From Paenibacillus mesophilus (lineage in GTDB: Bacteria; Bacillota; Bacilli; Paenibacillales; NBRC-103111): a stretch of 64,000 nt of DNA. Location of the stretch: positions 1 to 64,000 of the forward strand of contig NZ_VCRA01000011.1 of assembly GCF_005938385.1 (NCBI RefSeq), read 5' to 3'. The translations under genes were made by a program, and so were the position numbers. Within the stretch, counting starts at the first letter, position 1; each line of letters begins with the position of its first letter. The notes under the pieces were generated by a model. The model was not told the origin of the DNA. It saw only the letters and a program-made list of their open reading frames with translations, and made no database searches. Shown one piece after another: positions 62,647-64,000 of the stretch.

Positions 62647-64000
62647 TGGCGGCGAAGCAGGTGAAGCCGGTGCACAAATATATGCGGCTGTTAAACGAAT
62701 TGGAGCTGCTGATCGACGGCGGCCCTTATCGGGAAGGCGACAAGCTGCCCTCCGTTCGGGTACTCGCCGGGCAATACGGCTGCAATGCCGGTACCGTCGT
62801 ACGCGCTTTGAACGAGCTGGAGAGAAGGCACTTGATCTACTCGGTGCCGAAGAGCGGCTATTATGTGGTCAAGCGGGGAGCCGGAAGCGGGACCGCGAAG
62901 GCGGAGACATTGGATTTTGCCGCATCCTCACCCGATCCGGATGTGTTCCCGTATTTGGATTTCCGGCATTGCATCAATAAGGCGATCGATACGTACCGGA
63001 ACGAGCTGTTCGTATACGGCACGTCGAAGGGACTTCCTTCCTTGCTGCCGGTTATCCGGAAAGACTTGACGAACCATCAGGTGTTCGCCGCGGAGAGCCG
63101 GATCTTCATTACGTCGGGCGTCCAGCAAGCTTTGTCCGTCCTTGTGTCGATGCCCTTCCCGAACGGCAAGACGAAAATCGTGGTCGAACAGCCGGGCTAC
63201 CATTTGTTCGCGGATCAATTGGAGACGCATCGGATTCCGGCGATCGGCATACGCAGAACGGCGGAAGGCATCGATATGGAGGAGCTGGAGCGGATATTCC
63301 GCACGGAGGACGTCAAGTTTTTTTATACGATGTCACGCTTCCACAGTCCTCTGGGATGCTCTTATTCCGAGGCAGAGAAGAAGAGGATCGCGGAGCTGGC
63401 GGAGCGGTACGATGCGTTCATCGTGGAGGACGATTACTTGGCCGATCTGGAGACGAACGGCAAGTCCGACCCGATTTACGCTTATGACGCCGCGTCCCGC
63501 GTCATTTATTTGAAGAGCTATTCGAAAATCATATTCCCGGGCTTGCGCGTCGGAGTCGCCGTAATTCCCGATCCGATGGCCGAATCGTTCGCCCGGTACA
63601 GACGGCTGCTCGATATCGACAGTTCCATGCTGTCGCAGGCGGCGCTGGAAATCTACATGAAAAGCGGAATGTTCGAACGCCACAAGCAGAAAATCCGTGA
63701 TTCGTGCACGAGCCGGTCCCGCCTTCTCGCATCCGCTCTGCTGCGTCATGCGGGTCAAGGAAGGGAGACGTTCCGTTACACCCCGGCACGATCGCCTGCC
63801 GTTCATACGCATATCGTGCTGAGCGGCAACGTATCGGTTCCCCGGCTTGCCGCCCGTCTGAAGAAACGGGTGATTATCGTGGAGCCGATCGACAAGCATT
63901 ATTTGACGGATTATCCGAAGGAGCCGATCTTGAAGCTGAACGTCTCCAATGTCAAGGAGAGCGATATCGAAGGCGGGATCGATGCGATCATGGAGGAGCT
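62646..64000 (+). CDS. MocR-type (GntR/aminotransferase) regulator, cut by the right edge
   Basis: At least 451 residues are present with no stop. The N-terminus is a GntR winged helix (EGDKLPSVRVLAGQYGCNAG, TVVRALNELERRHL), joined to a fold-type I aminotransferase-like domain. That domain has GTSKGLPSLLPVIR, SGVQQALSVLVSM and the PLP-lysine region SYSKIIFPGLRVG. MocR proteins sense PLP or amino compounds and activate divergent genes. The start at ATG 62646 lacks a clear ribosome-binding site; GTG 62661 is the alternative. The pairing with an EamA carrier fits the known MocR-transporter arrangement. Confidence 0.85.
   Translation, partial: MAAKQVKPVHKYMRLLNELELLIDGGPYREGDKLPSVRVLAGQYGCNAGTVVRALNELERRHLIYSVPKSGYYVVKRGAGSGTAKAETLDFAASSPDPDVFPYLDFRHCINKAIDTYRNELFVYGTSKGLPSLLPVIRKDLTNHQVFAAESRIFITSGVQQALSVLVSMPFPNGKTKIVVEQPGYHLFADQLETHRIPAIGIRRTAEGIDMEELERIFRTEDVKFFYTMSRFHSPLGCSYSEAEKKRIAELAERYDAFIVEDDYLADLETNGKSDPIYAYDAASRVIYLKSYSKIIFPGLRVGVAVIPDPMAESFARYRRLLDIDSSMLSQAALEIYMKSGMFERHKQKIRDSCTSRSRLLASALLRHAGQGRETFRYTPARSPAVHTHIVLSGNVSVPRLAARLKKRVIIVEPIDKHYLTDYPKEPILKLNVSNVKESDIEGGIDAIMEE

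Overview
The window looks like chromosome of a spore-forming, high-GC member of the Paenibacillaceae (Paenibacillus, Cohnella or a close relative). The sequence signs are strong AGGAGG ribosome-binding sites, frequent GTG and TTG starts, a GerA-type germinant receptor operon, an S-layer-homology protein, a SinR-like regulator, a serine T-box, CcpA cre sites with an HPr kinase, and many solute-binding lipoproteins. No rRNA, tRNA, phage, transposase or CRISPR array is visible.

Layout. 0-6 kb: a frameshifted solute-binding lipoprotein, a stand-alone MraY-type transferase, a nitroreductase and a TetR-ABC exporter operon, all leftward. 6-11.6 kb: an MMPL exporter divergent from TetR, then an operon of PhnP-like hydrolase, orphan solute-binding lipoprotein and PP2C-like phosphatase. 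11.6-23 kb: the most distinctive block. A leftward operon encodes a UbiA-type polyprenyl-phosphate phosphoribosyltransferase, a small flippase-like protein, a divergent PAP2 phosphatase, a multi-spanning GT-C-like protein and a secreted TIM-barrel-like protein. Divergent from it are a SinR-like regulator and a rightward operon of HEAT-repeat membrane protein, GT2 glycosyltransferase, degenerate receiver protein, two tiny coupled proteins and an exported glycoside hydrolase. Close matches to the SinR box fill the shared control region. I read this as a biofilm or surface-glycan locus.

23-32 kb: an LplA-like lipoprotein, a secreted GH18-like protein, and a germinant receptor operon (A, C, small protein, B, B) whose C gene carries a frameshift. 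31.7-45.6 kb: a leftward MacAB-like system, sigma-54 (rpoN) preceded by its own -24/-12-type promoter, a pair of palindromic repeats, alanine racemase, a lipoprotein behind a perfect cre site, a GNAT protein, seryl-tRNA synthetase with T-box, an HPr kinase paralogue, and another lipoprotein with a cre-like site. 45.6-56.7 kb: a carbohydrate-related region with a Tat-exported beta-helix protein, a dimethylformamidase-beta-like protein, a foldback repeat, a further lipoprotein, two AraC regulators, a DeoR regulator and a Gfo/Idh-LhgO operon. Three promoters here share an unusually conserved 62-bp module with fixed spacing. 57-64 kb: a 1488-residue S-layer protein with six X2-like modules, an EamA exporter, and a MocR-type regulator running off the right edge.

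Recurring themes are polysaccharide sensing, hydrolysis and export at the cell surface, carbon-catabolite control (HprK and cre), and expansion of one lineage of solute-binding lipoproteins that have no permease genes beside them.
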